A DNA stretch of 64,000 bases from Thiobacillus sp. Lineage in GTDB: Bacteria; Pseudomonadota; Gammaproteobacteria; Burkholderiales; Thiobacillaceae. Of this stretch, positions 45,698 through 56,791 are shown one piece after another; the stretch's first letter is position 1; every line of letters starts with the position of its first letter. Under the pieces are notes generated by a model. That model was not told the DNA's origin. It saw nothing but the letters and a program-made list of their open reading frames with translations, and searched no databases. Position numbers and translations under genes: made by a program. The stretch covers positions 62,001 through 126,000 of the forward strand of contig JANJXT010000011.1 of assembly GCA_024708885.1 (NCBI GenBank), written 5' to 3'.

Positions 45698-46795
45698 TCA
45701 CGTCTTGTTGAGCTGGCGATGCGTCGCCACGCTCATCATGATGCCGACTCCCAGCAGCAGCGTAACCAGCGCGGTGCCGCCGTAACTCATGAGCGGAAGC
45801 GGCACCCCGACCACCGGCAGAATGCCCGACACCATGCCCATGTTCACGAACACGTAGGTGAAGAGGTTGAGAGACAGCGTGGCCGCCATCAGCCGCCCGA
45901 ACAGGGTCGGCGCGCGCGCGGCGATGGTGAACCCGCGCGCAACCAGCGCAAGATGCAGCGCCACCAGCAGCACCGTGCCGACATAGCCGAATTCCTCGCC
46001 GAACACGGCAAACACGAAATCGGTCGTACGCTCGGGAATGAAGTCGAGCTGGGCTTGCGTGCCCCGCATCCAGCCCTTGCCGAACAGGCCCCCGGAACCG
46101 ATTGCGATGGTCGACTGGATGATGTGGTAACCCGCACCGAGCGGATCGGCGGAGGGATCGAGCAGGGTCAGCACACGGCGCTGCTGGTAGTCGTGCAGAA
46201 AGTTCCACGCCAGCGGCAGGCTGGCGCCGAGCGCCACGCCGCCGCCCAGAATGACTTTCCAGGACAATCCCGCGAAATACAGCAGATAGAAACCCGACGC
46301 ACCGATCATGAGTGCAGTGCCGAGATCGGGCTGGCGCAGGATCAGCAGGAACGGCACCGCCAGCAGCGTGGCGCCGACGAGGTAGTGCTTGGTGCGCAGC
46401 ACCGCCTCGTTGCGCTGGAAGTACCAGGCGAGCATCAGGGGCAGCGCGAGCTTGAGCAGTTCCGATGGCTGGAACGCCACGATGCCCAGATCGAGCCAGC
46501 GTCGCGAACCGTTGCGCACCTCGCCGAACAGCGCGACCGCGATCAGCAGCACCACCCCGGCCGCATACAGCGGCAGTCCCACCCGCGCCAGCAGGTGCGG
46601 CGGAACATTGGCCATGACCACCATGACGCCGAGGGCGAGCGCGATGTTCATCAGATGGCCGGTGATACGCGCAGGGCTCTGCCCGGACGCGCTCGCCACC
46701 ACGGCAACACTGATGCCCAGGAGAAGCAGCACCAGCACCAGCAGGATGGGATCGAGGTGGCTCAGGCGGCGTACGATCCAGTGCCTAATCCGCAT
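45698..46795 (-). CDS. rodA: Rod shape-determining glycosyltransferase RodA
   Basis: This 365-residue SEDS-family membrane protein polymerises glycan strands from lipid II in the elongasome. About ten helices are visible. Characteristic segments are SRRWLDLGIVAFQPSELLKL near 110, QPDLGTALMI near 158, and QLDFIPERTTDFVFAVFGEEFG near 245. GVPLPLMSYGGTAL near 335 is the SEDS signature. It overlaps mrdA by 11 nt, matching the usual coupling of PBP2 and RodA. Confidence 0.96.
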   Translation of the reverse strand: MRIRHWIVRRLSHLDPILLVLVLLLLGISVAVVASASGQSPARITGHLMNIALALGVMVVMANVPPHLLARVGLPLYAAGVVLLIAVALFGEVRNGSRRWLDLGIVAFQPSELLKLALPLMLAWYFQRNEAVLRTKHYLVGATLLAVPFLLILRQPDLGTALMIGASGFYLLYFAGLSWKVILGGGVALGASLPLAWNFLHDYQQRRVLTLLDPSADPLGAGYHIIQSTIAIGSGGLFGKGWMRGTQAQLDFIPERTTDFVFAVFGEEFGYVGTVLLVALHLALVARGFTIAARAPTLFGRLMAATLSLNLFTYVFVNMGMVSGILPVVGVPLPLMSYGGTALVTLLLGVGIMMSVATHRQLNKT

Positions 46796-48674
46796 CGTCG
46801 TCTCCGAATTTCATGTCGCCGGGGCGCTTGCCGGTGAGGTAATAGTCGAACACGGCGCGCGCGATCGGCGCGGCAGTGCCGCTGCCGGAACCACCGTTCT
46901 CGACCATGACGGCGAGCGCCAGCGCAGGATTGTCGGCCGGCGCATAGGCGATGAACAGGGCGTGGTCGCGGTGCTCGCGTGCCAGTTTGCTGGCATCGTA
47001 GCGCGCGCCCTGCCTGATGCCCACGACCTGCGCGGTTCCGGTCTTGCCGGCGATGGCGTAGGGCGCGCCCGCCGCCGACGCCGCCGCGGTGCCTCCGGGA
47101 CGGGTGACGTCGAGCATGCCCTGGCGCACCACCTCCAGGTGTGCCGGCGAGATGCCCGCTGCGGGTCGCGGCGGGGACGGGGCAAGCGGCATCCATTCGC
47201 GCGTCGCCGGATCGCGAACCGCGGCAACGAGGCGCGGTTGTACCGGCTGCCCGCCGTTGGCGAGCATGGCCGCCGCCGCGGCAAGCTGCACCGGCGTGGC
47301 GAGATGATAACCCTGGCCGATGCCGGCGATCACCGTCTCGCCCGGATACCACGGTTTCTTCCAGCGGCGCTGCTTCCATTCGCGCGACGGCAGCAGGCCG
47401 CTCGATTCCCCGGCGAGGTCGATGCCGGTCTTCTCGCCGAAACCGAATTGCGCGAGGAAGTCGTGCATGCGATCGATGCCCATGTCGACCGCGAGCTTGT
47501 AGTAATAGGTATCGCAGGATTGCGCGATCGACCGGCGCAGGTCGACGACGCCGTGCCCGCCGCGCTTCCAGTCGCGGAACTGGTGGCGGCTGTTGGGCAG
47601 CATGAAGTAGCCCGGATCGACGATGCTGTCGCCCGGTCGGCGCAGACCCAGTTCCAGCCCGGCGAGCGCCATGAACGGCTTGATGGTCGAGCCCGGCGGA
47701 TAGATGCCGCGCAGCACGCGGTTCACCATCGGCCGCTCGCTCGACTCGTTGAGTGCCTTCCAGGTGTCGGGGTCGACGCCGTCGATGAAAAGGTTGGGAT
47801 CGAAGCCCGGCTTGGACACCAGCGCCAGCACGCCGCCGGTGCGGGGATCGAGCGCCACCAGGCCGCCGAGATAATCGCCGAACGCATGCTCGGCCACCGC
47901 CTGCAGCTCCACGTCCAGGTAGAGGCGCAGATCCTTGCCCGGCACCGGCGGAATGCGCGACAGCACGCGCACCGCACGGCCGCCGGCATCGGTTTCCATC
48001 TGGTCGAAGCCGGTACGCCCGTGGAGCAGGGCCTCGTAGCTCTGCTCCAGTCCGGTCTTGCCGATGTGCACGCTGCCGCGGTAGTTCTGTTCCTGCCGGT
48101 TTTCGCGCAGGGTCGCGAGGTCGCGATCGTTGATGCGGCCGATGAAGCCCACGACGTGCGCCATCCCCGGACCCGCCCGGTAGTTGCGGAACAGGCGCGC
48201 CTTCACTTCCACGCCCGCCAGGCGATAGCGGTTGGCCGCGACGATCGCCACCTCCTCGTCGGTCAGCCGGCTTTTCAGCGGCACCGTCTCGAACTCGTGC
48301 GATTCGGCGAGGAGGCGCCGGAAGCGGCGCAGCTGGCCCGGCGTGATCTCGATCAAGGTCTGCAGGTCCGCGAGCGTCTGCTCCAGGCTCGCCATCTGCG
48401 CGCGGTTGATCTCCAGGGTATAGGCCGAGAAATTGTCGGCAAGAATCCGCTCGTTGCGGTCGAGGATGAGCCCGCGGTGCGGGGCGGCGGGCACCAGCGA
48501 AATACGGTTGTTCTCGGCGCGCTGAACGAAATACTCGTGCTGCATGTGCTGCAGGTAGTAGCCACGCGCCAGCAGCGCTGCCGCGAGCAGCGCGACAAAC
48601 CCCGCGCCGACTTTCAGGCGCAGGTGGAAGTGCGCCAGTTCGCGGTCGAGGTTCTTCAGCGAGGTGATGGCCAT
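46785..48674 (-). CDS. mrdA: Penicillin-binding protein 2
   Basis: This 629-residue transpeptidase cross-links peptidoglycan during elongation. It has one N-terminal helix (about 25-43), a PBP dimerisation domain, and the transpeptidase domain with Ser329 in PGSTIKPF, SCD in AQSCDTYYYKLAVDMG and KTGTAQV near 565. Length is normal. ATG 48674 is the start, and it overlaps rodA at its 3' end. A 111-nt gap upstream (48675-48785) shows nothing recognisable. Confidence 0.96.
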   Translation of the reverse strand: MAITSLKNLDRELAHFHLRLKVGAGFVALLAAALLARGYYLQHMQHEYFVQRAENNRISLVPAAPHRGLILDRNERILADNFSAYTLEINRAQMASLEQTLADLQTLIEITPGQLRRFRRLLAESHEFETVPLKSRLTDEEVAIVAANRYRLAGVEVKARLFRNYRAGPGMAHVVGFIGRINDRDLATLRENRQEQNYRGSVHIGKTGLEQSYEALLHGRTGFDQMETDAGGRAVRVLSRIPPVPGKDLRLYLDVELQAVAEHAFGDYLGGLVALDPRTGGVLALVSKPGFDPNLFIDGVDPDTWKALNESSERPMVNRVLRGIYPPGSTIKPFMALAGLELGLRRPGDSIVDPGYFMLPNSRHQFRDWKRGGHGVVDLRRSIAQSCDTYYYKLAVDMGIDRMHDFLAQFGFGEKTGIDLAGESSGLLPSREWKQRRWKKPWYPGETVIAGIGQGYHLATPVQLAAAAAMLANGGQPVQPRLVAAVRDPATREWMPLAPSPPRPAAGISPAHLEVVRQGMLDVTRPGGTAAASAAGAPYAIAGKTGTAQVVGIRQGARYDASKLAREHRDHALFIAYAPADNPALALAVMVENGGSGSGTAAPIARAVFDYYLTGKRPGDMKFGDDDAD

Positions 48675-48785
48675 CCGGATTCCAGGCAGATCAGAGCGCC
48701 GCCCGGGTGAGGCCGGCTCGCACATTGACCGCAGCGGGGCGCGATGGTTGCAGCCATGCACGCAGTGCGGCAACCCGGAACCGCA

Positions 48786-49286
48786 TCACGTCGTATCCCG
48801 CAGGCTCTTGCCGTGCCACAGCCGCAGGAATCCCGCCACCAGGAACCACAGCACGACACTGCTCGGGACCACCAGCAGGATTTCCAGCCCCCCCGGCGGA
48901 TTGATCGCCAGCCATCCCACCAGCAGCACGACGATCTGCACGGCCAGCAGGATCGGAAACACCTGTGCCGCCTGCCGCAGCGGGTCGAACTGCAGCAGCC
49001 GCAAGCGCAGAAACTGCACCAGATAGACACCGATCACGTACGCCGTCGCATATTGGCCGAACGCCACGCCGTCCTGAAAATCCGCAATGAGGCCGAGCGC
49101 GAAGGCGACGCCGAAGCCGACGCGCAAGGGTTGATACAGCGCCCAGAACAGCAGGGTCACCAACACGAAATCGGGACGCAGCGCCAGCGCCCAACCCGAC
49201 CACGGCATCTGCTCCAGCAGCACGGCCAGCGCCAGGCTGCCGAGAATCCACCCGATGCCGACGGGGTCGCGTTCGTTCGGGCTCAT
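48786..49286 (-). CDS. mreD: Rod shape-determining protein MreD
   Basis: This 166-residue protein has about five hydrophobic helices and the MreD pattern LRPDFVLVTLLFWALYQPLR near 36 and GLIADFQDGVAFGQYATAYV near 64. It links MreC to the elongasome in the inner membrane. ATG 49286 overlaps the mreC stop as ATGA. The ORF reads further upstream in frame, but that region is mreC sequence. Confidence 0.94.
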   Translation of the reverse strand: MSPNERDPVGIGWILGSLALAVLLEQMPWSGWALALRPDFVLVTLLFWALYQPLRVGFGVAFALGLIADFQDGVAFGQYATAYVIGVYLVQFLRLRLLQFDPLRQAAQVFPILLAVQIVVLLVGWLAINPPGGLEILLVVPSSVVLWFLVAGFLRLWHGKSLRDTT

Positions 49287-50128
49287 CGGGCGTCGTCTCC
49301 AGCCACGCTCGTCATGACCAGCACCGAGCGCGCGCGGTCGATCCCCGCAAGCGGCACGCACTCGATACGCAGGTAGGGTCCCGCCTGCGGGCGGGTCACG
49401 CGCAGCACGCGCGCCACGGGAATGCCCGACGGGTAGATGCGGTCGATGCCGGAGGTGAGCAGGCGGTCGCCCGGACGGACATCGGTATGGATCGGCATGT
49501 AGCGCAGTTCCATGCGCCCCTGTCCGCTGCCCGCCGCAAGACCGCGCTGGCCGGTGCGCTCGATGTAGACCGGGGTCAGTTGGCCCGAATTGGTGACCAG
49601 CATGACTTCGCTGGTGCCCGGATAGACGCGGATCACCTGTCCCACCAGTCCCGCGCCGTCGACCACCGGCAGGCCTTCCCGCAGCCCCGCGCGTGCGCCG
49701 CGGTCGAGCGCGATGCGCTGCGCGAACCAGTCGTGCCCCTGGTACAGCAGCGAGGCGGCCACCGCCTTGCGCCCCGGCAGGCCGTCGAGCTGCAGCATGG
49801 CGCGCAATTCCGCGTTCTCGCGCGCCACATCGGCCGCCGTATCGAGCGCCACGCGCAACCGCCGCTGCTCGGCAAGAAGCGCGTCGCGCTCCTTCTGCAG
49901 CGTGCGATGGCGGGTAAAGAACCCGCCCAGCTCGCTCGCCACCTCGGTCGGCGCGCGCATCGCCTCACGCACCGGCTGGAGCAGGACGGACAGGCCGCTG
50001 CGCAGGCCTTCGAGCGCATGCAAGCGGGTATCGAGCACGACGCAGGCGAGCCCCACCAGGATCCAGATGATCAGGCGCGCGGCCGGCCCCAGCCGGCGCG
50101 CGAACATGAGCTGGCCGGCGACCGCCAT
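49283..50128 (-). CDS. mreC: Rod shape-determining protein MreC
   Basis: This 281-residue protein has an N-terminal membrane helix (about 17-34), a coiled coil (about 70-105), and a periplasmic beta domain with VVDGAGLVGQVIRVYPGTSEV and PGDRLLTSGIDRIYPSGIPV. It bridges MreB/MreD and PBP2. The gene overlaps mreD by 4 nt and follows mreB after 41 nt. Confidence 0.95.
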   Translation of the reverse strand: MAVAGQLMFARRLGPAARLIIWILVGLACVVLDTRLHALEGLRSGLSVLLQPVREAMRAPTEVASELGGFFTRHRTLQKERDALLAEQRRLRVALDTAADVARENAELRAMLQLDGLPGRKAVAASLLYQGHDWFAQRIALDRGARAGLREGLPVVDGAGLVGQVIRVYPGTSEVMLVTNSGQLTPVYIERTGQRGLAAGSGQGRMELRYMPIHTDVRPGDRLLTSGIDRIYPSGIPVARVLRVTRPQAGPYLRIECVPLAGIDRARSVLVMTSVAGDDAR

Positions 50129-50169
50129 CTAGCGGTCCACCCCGAACGGCGTGCCGCGGGAGACCGCGC

Positions 50170-51276
<1,107 letters not shown>

Positions 51277-51316
51277 CTAAGGGGCTTCGTTCCCGTAAGC
51301 CTCCAGGCCTTCCACC

Positions 51317-51604
51317 ATGTCCCTCAGCACGGATGACGTCAAGCGCATCGCCCGCCTTGCGCGCATCGAAATCGACGACGCGCAGGCGCAGGCCACGCAA
51401 GGCCGGCTCAACACGATTTTCGGCCTCATCGAGGCGATGCAGGCGGTATCCACGGCCGGCATCGAGCCCATGGCGCACGCACAGGACGTATTCCAGCGCC
51501 TGCGCGAGGACGCCGTCACCGAGACCGACCGCCGCGACGCCTTCCAGGCCATCGCCCCGGCGGTGGAAAACGGCCTCTACCTCGTGCCCAGAGTCGTCGA
51601 GTAA
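51317..51604 (+). CDS. gatC: Asp-tRNA(Asn)/Glu-tRNA(Gln) amidotransferase subunit C
   Basis: This 95-residue protein is the small GatCAB subunit that wraps between GatA and Gat[19 protein letters not shown] at the start and [30 protein letters not shown] at the end are family signatures. gatA begins 3 nt after its stop. It is divergent from mreB, a common arrangement in betaproteobacteria. Confidence 0.95.
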   Translation: MSLSTDDVKRIARLARIEIDDAQAQATQGRLNTIFGLIEAMQAVSTAGIEPMAHAQDVFQRLREDAVTETDRRDAFQAIAPAVENGLYLVPRVVE

Positions 51605-51607
51605 GCC

Positions 51608-53062
51608 ATGTTCGAGTCCTCGCTCTCCACTCTGGCGGCGCAGCTCGCCGCCCGCGCCGTTTCCAGCCGCGAACTTGCGCAGGCCTGGCTCGACCGCATC
51701 GCCGCGCTCAACCCCGCGCTCAATGCCTTCATCACCGTCGACCCCGAGAAGACCCTGGCCGAGGCCGCCGCCGCCGACGCCCTGATCGCCGCCGGCAGCG
51801 CCGGTCCGCTCACCGGCGTCCCGGTCGCGCACAAGGACATCTTCTGCACCGACGGCTGGCTCACCACCTGCGGCTCGAAGATGCTGTCCAACTTCGTCGC
51901 GCCCTACGACGCGCACGTCATCCAGCGTTTCAAGGCCGCCGGCATGCCGAGCCTGGGCAAGACCAACATGGACGAGTTCGCCATGGGCTCGTCCAACGAA
52001 ACCAGCTTCTACGGCGCGGTGAAGAACCCCTGGGACACCACGCGCGTGCCCGGCGGCTCGTCGGGCGGCGCCGCCGCCTGCGTCGCGGCGCGCATGGCGC
52101 CCGCCGCCACCGGCACCGACACCGGCGGCTCGATCCGCCAGCCCGCCGCGTTCACCGGCATCACGGGTCTGAAGCCCACCTACGGCCTGGTGTCGCGCTA
52201 CGGCATGATCGCCTTCGCTTCCAGCCTCGACCAGGCCGGACCGATGGCAAGGTCCGCCGAGGACTGCGCGCGGCTCCTGAACGTCATGACCGGCTTCGAC
52301 CCCAATGACTCCACCAGCCTCGAGCGCGACAAGGAAGACTACGCACGCGACCTCGACCAGCCGCTCGCCGGCCTGCGCATCGGCCTGCCGCGGGAATTCT
52401 TCGCCGAGGGTCTCGACCGCGACGTCGCCGCCGCCGTCGACGCCGCCGTCGCCGAACTGAAGAAACTCGGTGCCACCACGGTCGACATCTCGCTCGCCAA
52501 CTCGAAGCTCGCCATCCCCGTCTACTACGTACTGGCACCCGCCGAGGCCTCGTCCAACCTGTCGCGCTTCGACGGCGTGCGCTACGGCTACCGCGCGCCG
52601 GACTACGCGGACCTCGACGAGATGTACGCCCGCACGCGCGCGCAGGGCTTCGGCGAGGAAGTCAAGCGGCGCGTCCTCATCGGCACCTACGTGCTCTCGC
52701 ACGGTTACTACGACGCCTACTACGTGCAGGCGCAGAAGATCCGCCGCCTCATCGCCGACGACTTCAGCGAGGCGTTCAAGACCTGCGACCTGATTCTCGG
52801 CCCGACCACGCCCGGCACCGCGTTCAAGCTCGGCGAAAACGCCGACGACCCGGTGGCGATGTACCTCAACGACCTCTACACGATTCCCGCCAACCTCGCC
52901 GGCCTGCCCGGCATGAGCCTGCCGTGCGGCTTCGATTCGCAGGGACTGCCGATCGGCGTGCAGCTCGTCGGCAATTATTTTTCCGAGGCGCGGATGCTGA
53001 ACGCCGCCCACCAGTACCAGCGCGCCACCGACTGGCACACGCGTATGCCAATTCATTTGTAA
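51608..53062 (+). CDS. gatA: Asp-tRNA(Asn)/Glu-tRNA(Gln) amidotransferase subunit A
   Basis: This 484-residue amidase-signature protein hydrolyses glutamine and channels ammonia to GatB. The Ser-cisSer-Lys triad is visible as Lys76 (VAHKDIF), Ser151 (GGSSGG) and Ser175 (TDTGGSIR). [16 protein letters not shown] is a further GatA hallmark. The reading is full-length and undamaged, unlike gatB downstream. A repeat of about 100 nt separates it from gatB. Confidence 0.97.
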   Translation: MFESSLSTLAAQLAARAVSSRELAQAWLDRIAALNPALNAFITVDPEKTLAEAAAADALIAAGSAGPLTGVPVAHKDIFCTDGWLTTCGSKMLSNFVAPYDAHVIQRFKAAGMPSLGKTNMDEFAMGSSNETSFYGAVKNPWDTTRVPGGSSGGAAACVAARMAPAATGTDTGGSIRQPAAFTGITGLKPTYGLVSRYGMIAFASSLDQAGPMARSAEDCARLLNVMTGFDPNDSTSLERDKEDYARDLDQPLAGLRIGLPREFFAEGLDRDVAAAVDAAVAELKKLGATTVDISLANSKLAIPVYYVLAPAEASSNLSRFDGVRYGYRAPDYADLDEMYARTRAQGFGEEVKRRVLIGTYVLSHGYYDAYYVQAQKIRRLIADDFSEAFKTCDLILGPTTPGTAFKLGENADDPVAMYLNDLYTIPANLAGLPGMSLPCGFDSQGLPIGVQLVGNYFSEARMLNAAHQYQRATDWHTRMPIHL

Positions 53063-53065
53063 AAC

Positions 53066-53168
53066 CGCTAACCACAGAGGCACAGAGATATGTTCCGCAG
53101 GAACGGTATCCTTTGGGACACGGAGAACCCCTCTGTTTTTCTCTGTGCCTCTGTGTCTCTGTGGTGAA
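53066..53168. repeat. Inverted repeat, ACAGAGGCACAGAG type
   Basis: Between gatA and gatB lies a left arm CTAACCACAGAGGCACAGAG at 53067-53086 and a right arm CTCTGTGCCTCTGTGTCTCT at about 53140-53159. A small inner palindrome GTTCC-GCA-GGAAC lies at 53091-53103. The transcript should fold into a long hairpin inside the gatCAB operon. It has the same arms as 21247-21386. Confidence 0.7.
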
Positions 53169-53181
53169 AGGGCCTTGAATC

Positions 53182-54609
53182 ATGCAGTGGGAAACCGTCA
53201 TCGGGCTGGAAGTCCACACCCAGCTCGCCACCCAGTCGAAGATCTTCTCCGGCAGCAGCACCGCCTTCGGTGCCGCGCCCAACACCCAGGCCTCCGCGGT
53301 CGACATCGCGCTGCCCGGCGTGCTGCCCGTCTTGAACAAGGGCGCGGTCGAATGCGCGATCAGGTTCGGACTTGCCGTCGGCGCGACGCTCAACCGCGTC
53401 AACGTGTTCGACCGCAAGAACTACTTCTATCCCGATCTCCCCAAGGGCTACCAGATCAGCCAGCTGGCGAAACCCATCGTCGAGCACGGCACACTGAAGA
53501 TCGCCGTGGGCGAGGAAGAAAAAACCATCCGCATCACCCGCGCCCACCTGGAAGAGGACGCCGGCAAGTCACTGCACGAGGACTTCCACGGCATGACCGG
53601 CATCGACCTGAACCGCGCCGGCACGCCGCTGCTGGAGATCGTCTCCGAGCCTGACCTGCGCTCGTCGGCCGAGGCGGTGGCGTATGCGCGCGCGCTGCAC
53701 ACGCTGGTCACCTGGATCGGCATCTGCGACGGCAACATGCAGGAAGGCAGCTTCCGCGTCGACGCCAACGTCTCGGTGCGTCCCGTCGGGCAGAAGGAAT
53801 TCGGCACGCGCCGCTAGATCAAGAACCTCAACTCATTCCGCTTCCTGCAACAGGCGATCGACTACGAAGTGCGCTGGCAGATCGAAACGCTGGAGGACGG
53901 CGGTCGCATCCAGCAGGCCACGGTGCTGTTCGACCCGGATTCGGGTGAAACGCGCATGATGCGCAGCAAGGAGGAGGCGCACGATTATCGCTACTTCCCC
54001 GACCCCGACCTGCTGCCGGTGCGGCTCGACGAATCCTGGATCGAATCGGTGCGCGCAGCGCTGCCCGAACTGCCGGCGGCGATGCAGGCGCGCTTCCAGC
54101 GCGAATACGGCGTGTCCGCCTACGACGCCACGGTGCTCACCGGCTCGCGCGCGCTCGCCCGCTACTTCGAGGCGACGGCGCAAGCATCAGGTCAGCCCAA
54201 GCTCGCCGCCAACTGGATCATGGGCGAGCTCTCCGCCGCCTTGAACAAGGCCGAGCTCGACATCGCACAAAGCCCCGTGTCGGCCGCCCGGCTCGGCGCA
54301 CTGATTTCACGCATCCAGGACGGCACGCTGTCGGGCAAGCTCGCCAAGCAGGTGTTCGAGGGCCTGTGGGACGGTGCGGGCGAGGTCGACGCCATCATCG
54401 AGGCGCGCGGTCTGAAGCAGATGTCCGACGCCGGTGAGATGGAAAGAATCGTCGACGAGGTACTCGCCGCCAATCCGAAGTCGGTCGAGGAATACCGCGC
54501 CGGCAAGGAAAAAGCCTTCAACGCGCTGGTCGGCCAGGTGATGAAGGCCAGCCGCGGCCGCGCCAATCCGGCGCAGGTCAACGAACTGCTGAAAGCGAAA
54601 CTGAAGTAG
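53182..54609 (+). pseudogene. gatB: Asp-tRNA(Asn)/Glu-tRNA(Gln) amidotransferase subunit B, interrupted by in-frame TAG
   Basis: The reading spans 475 codons, normal for GatB, but codon 212 (53815-53817) is TAG. Both sides read cleanly in the same frame: [10 protein letters not shown] near the start and EFGTRR before the stop, [17 protein letters not shown] straight after it. GatB normally has Glu here (GTR[10 protein letters not shown]), so GAG to TAG is the simplest explanation. An ATG at 53869 is too far downstream to give a functional subunit. GatB activates and amidates mischarged Asp-tRNA(Asn) or Glu-tRNA(Gln), so loss should be harmful. A sequencing error, true nonsense mutation or suppression all remain possible. 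Confidence 0.9.
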
Positions 54610-54728
54610 CCGTCCGCGAACGCGGCACGGGATTACTCAGCAGTCGCCAACTTCGGCGACGACGGTTGGCTGGAAACCCGCATGGAATCCAGGCCCAATG
54701 TCGCACAAGTGATCGATTTCCGAGTAAC

Positions 54729-55373
54729 TCAGGGCTTGCCGGTGAGCTCGCGGAAGCGCAGCTTGTCGGCTTCGTACTTCGCGCGCACCGCGTCCATCGC
54801 CTCCAGGTTCTTCTCCACGGTGCGCTTCAATTCCGCGCTTTCCTTGTTGGCCTGCGCCAGCTCGTCACGCAGGTTGGCAGGGATCGTGCGGCCCGCCGCC
54901 TCGATGCGCGCCACGCGTTCGTTCATTTCGGCGACCTTCGCGTCGACCGCCACCGCGCGCGCCTCGGCACTCTTGATCGCCAGCTTGTGGTGCTCCAGCG
55001 CGCGGTCGCGTGCGAGGTCGATTTCCGCCTCGGTGGTATAGGTCTGGGTGAGCGCACGGTCCCACTGCGCCTGCTTGTTCTGCTCGGCCTGGATGCGCTT
55101 CGCCTCGGCCTGACGCTCGGCCTCGGCGCGGCGCTCGGCCTCGGACTGCGTGCGCCGGATCACCTGTCCCTGCTTGTTGAGTTCGGCGCCGCCGCTCTGG
55201 TTGTAGCTCGTCGGCGGGGTGTCGCTGTAATGCACCCGGCCGCTGCCGTCGACCCAGCGATACAGTGCCGCCTGCGCGCTCCCCGCAAGCAGGATGGCCA
55301 GCGCGAAGACGCTAAACGCCGTATTTCTCGCGGTAGGCCGCCACGGCTTGCAACTCGGCTTGTCGACTCGCAT
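54729..55373 (-). CDS. DUF4124 domain-containing secreted protein with coiled coil
   Basis: This protein of about 214 residues has a signal peptide (hydrophobic [17 protein letters not shown]) followed directly by the DUF4124 motif [20 protein letters not shown] long Ala/Glu/Lys-rich coiled coil then covers about 80-205. Its role is unknown; DUF4124 proteins are periplasmic. ATG 55373 is the nearest usable start, and it lies 62 nt inside the 3' end of pyrE. A 119-nt gap downstream (54610-54728) holds only a possible GTCGCC/GGCGAC stem. Confidence 0.75.
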   Translation of the reverse strand: MRVDKPSCKPWRPTARNTAFSVFALAILLAGSAQAALYRWVDGSGRVHYSDTPPTSYNQSGGAELNKQGQVIRRTQSEAERRAEAERQAEAKRIQAEQNKQAQWDRALTQTYTTEAEIDLARDRALEHHKLAIKSAEARAVAVDAKVAEMNERVARIEAAGRTIPANLRDELAQANKESAELKRTVEKNLEAMDAVRAKYEADKLRFRELTGKP

Positions 55374-55950
55374 CACGCTCCAGAAACTCCACCAGATTGT
55401 CCAGGGTGACCACCGCCACCACCGGAATGCCATACTGCCCGCGCACTTCCTGCACCGCGGAGGTCTCGCCGCTGCCCCGTTCCATGCGGTCCAGCGCGAT
55501 CACCACACCGGCCGGCTCGGCGCCCGCCGCACGAATCAGCTCCACCGACTCGCGCACCGAAGTGCCCGCCGAGATCACGTCGTCGACGATCAGCACCCGC
55601 CCCGTGAGCGCGGCGCCGACCACCGTGCCGCCTTCGCCGTGGTCCTTCGCCTCCTTGCGGTTGAAGGCGAACGGCACGTTGCGGCCCATGCCCGACAGCG
55701 CGATCGCGATGCTCGCCGCCAGCGGAATGCCCTTGTAGGCCGGACCGAACAGCACGTCGAAGCCAATGTCCGAATCGGCGATGGCCTTCGCGTAGAATTC
55801 ACCCAGCCTTCTCAGCTTGTCGCCGTCGTTGAACAGCCCTGCATTGAAAAAGTAGGGGCTCATGCGCCCCGCCTTGGTCTTGAACTCGCCAAAACACAGC
55901 ACCTGCGATGCGATGGCGAATTCCACAAACTCGGCTTTGTAATCGGACAT
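55312..55950 (-). CDS. pyrE: Orotate phosphoribosyltransferase
   Basis: This 212-residue enzyme makes orotidine monophosphate from orotate and PRPP in pyrimidine synthesis. The PRPP loop is [13 protein letters not shown] at residues 119-131. [18 protein letters not shown] near 24 and [10 protein letters not shown] near 69 are further family marks. It is divergent from exodeoxyribonuclease III with a gap of 27 nt. Its 3' end overlaps the DUF4124 gene start. Confidence 0.96.
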   Translation of the reverse strand: MSDYKAEFVEFAIASQVLCFGEFKTKAGRMSPYFFNAGLFNDGDKLRRLGEFYAKAIADSDIGFDVLFGPAYKGIPLAASIAIALSGMGRNVPFAFNRKEAKDHGEGGTVVGAALTGRVLIVDDVISAGTSVRESVELIRAAGAEPAGVVIALDRMERGSGETSAVQEVRGQYGIPVVAVVTLDNLVEFLERDASRQAELQAVAAYREKYGV

Positions 55951-55977
55951 TTTCCTGGATTTCTTGAATCAACCTTG

Positions 55978-56772
55978 ATGCGAATTATATCGGCCAACCT
56001 CAACGGCATCCGCTCCGCCGCCAGCAAGGGCTTCTTCGACTGGCTGCCCACCCAGCACGCCGACATCGTCTGCGTGCAGGAACTCAAGGCGCAGGCCGCC
56101 GACCTCAGGCCGGAATTCATCCGCTGCGACGGCCTCTCCGGCGCCTTCCACCACGCGGAGAAAAAGGGCTACAGCGGAGTGGGCATTTACACCCGACAAG
56201 CGCCGCAAACAATCATCGAAGGCCTCGGCGTGCCCGAGTTCGACGCCGAGGGGCGCTACATCGAAGCGGGCTACGATCATTCAAGCGGCAGCAAGCTGGC
56301 CGTCATCTCGCTCTACCAGCCGTCCGGATCAAGCAGTCCCGAGCGTCAGGAGGCCAAGTTCCGCTTCATGGACGCCTTCTTTCCCCACCTCGAAGCGCTG
56401 ATGAAATCCGGCCGCGAGATCGTCGTCTGTGGCGACTGGAACATCGCCCACCGCGAGATCGACCTCAAGAACTGGAAATCCAACCAGAAGAACTCCGGTT
56501 TCCTGCCCGAGGAGCGCGCGTGGATGACGCGCCTGTTCGACGAACTCGGCTGGGTCGATGTCTACCGTGCGCTCTACCCGCAGCACGAAGGCGAGGCCTA
56601 CACCTGGTGGAGCAACCGCGGCCAGGCCTGGGCGAAGAACGTCGGCTGGCGCATCGACTACCAGATCGCCACCCCCGGCATCGCCGCGAAAGCCGTCTCC
56701 GCCAGCATCTACAAGGACCAGCGCTTTTCCGACCATGCGCCGTTGATTGTCGATTACGATTACCAGGCTTAA
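55978..56772 (+). CDS. xth: Exodeoxyribonuclease III family protein
   Basis: This 264-residue AP endonuclease of the EEP fold repairs abasic DNA. ISANLNGIRSAASKGFFDWL at the start, VCVQELKAQ with the metal Glu, GDWNIAHREIDLKNWKSN with Asp/Asn, and RIDYQIATPG with FSDHAPLIVDYDY at the end are all in place. The ATG at 55978 was chosen because the fold begins directly; upstream in-frame sequence lies inside pyrE on the other strand. Confidence 0.94.
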   Translation: MRIISANLNGIRSAASKGFFDWLPTQHADIVCVQELKAQAADLRPEFIRCDGLSGAFHHAEKKGYSGVGIYTRQAPQTIIEGLGVPEFDAEGRYIEAGYDHSSGSKLAVISLYQPSGSSSPERQEAKFRFMDAFFPHLEALMKSGREIVVCGDWNIAHREIDLKNWKSNQKNSGFLPEERAWMTRLFDELGWVDVYRALYPQHEGEAYTWWSNRGQAWAKNVGWRIDYQIATPGIAAKAVSASIYKDQRFSDHAPLIVDYDYQA

Positions 56773-56791
56773 GCTTTCCGCCGAGGCCATG

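Noticed and set aside
43796-46837. A 1013-codon plus-strand open frame opposite dac, rlpA and rodA
   Set aside because: The minus-strand genes have clear domains and motifs; the plus reading has none and is a GC-driven shadow.
53815-53817. TAG in gatB as a pyrrolysine or selenocysteine-like recoding site
   Set aside because: The conserved residue is Glu, no recoding element is visible after the codon, and TAG is not a selenocysteine codon; nonsense mutation or error is simpler.
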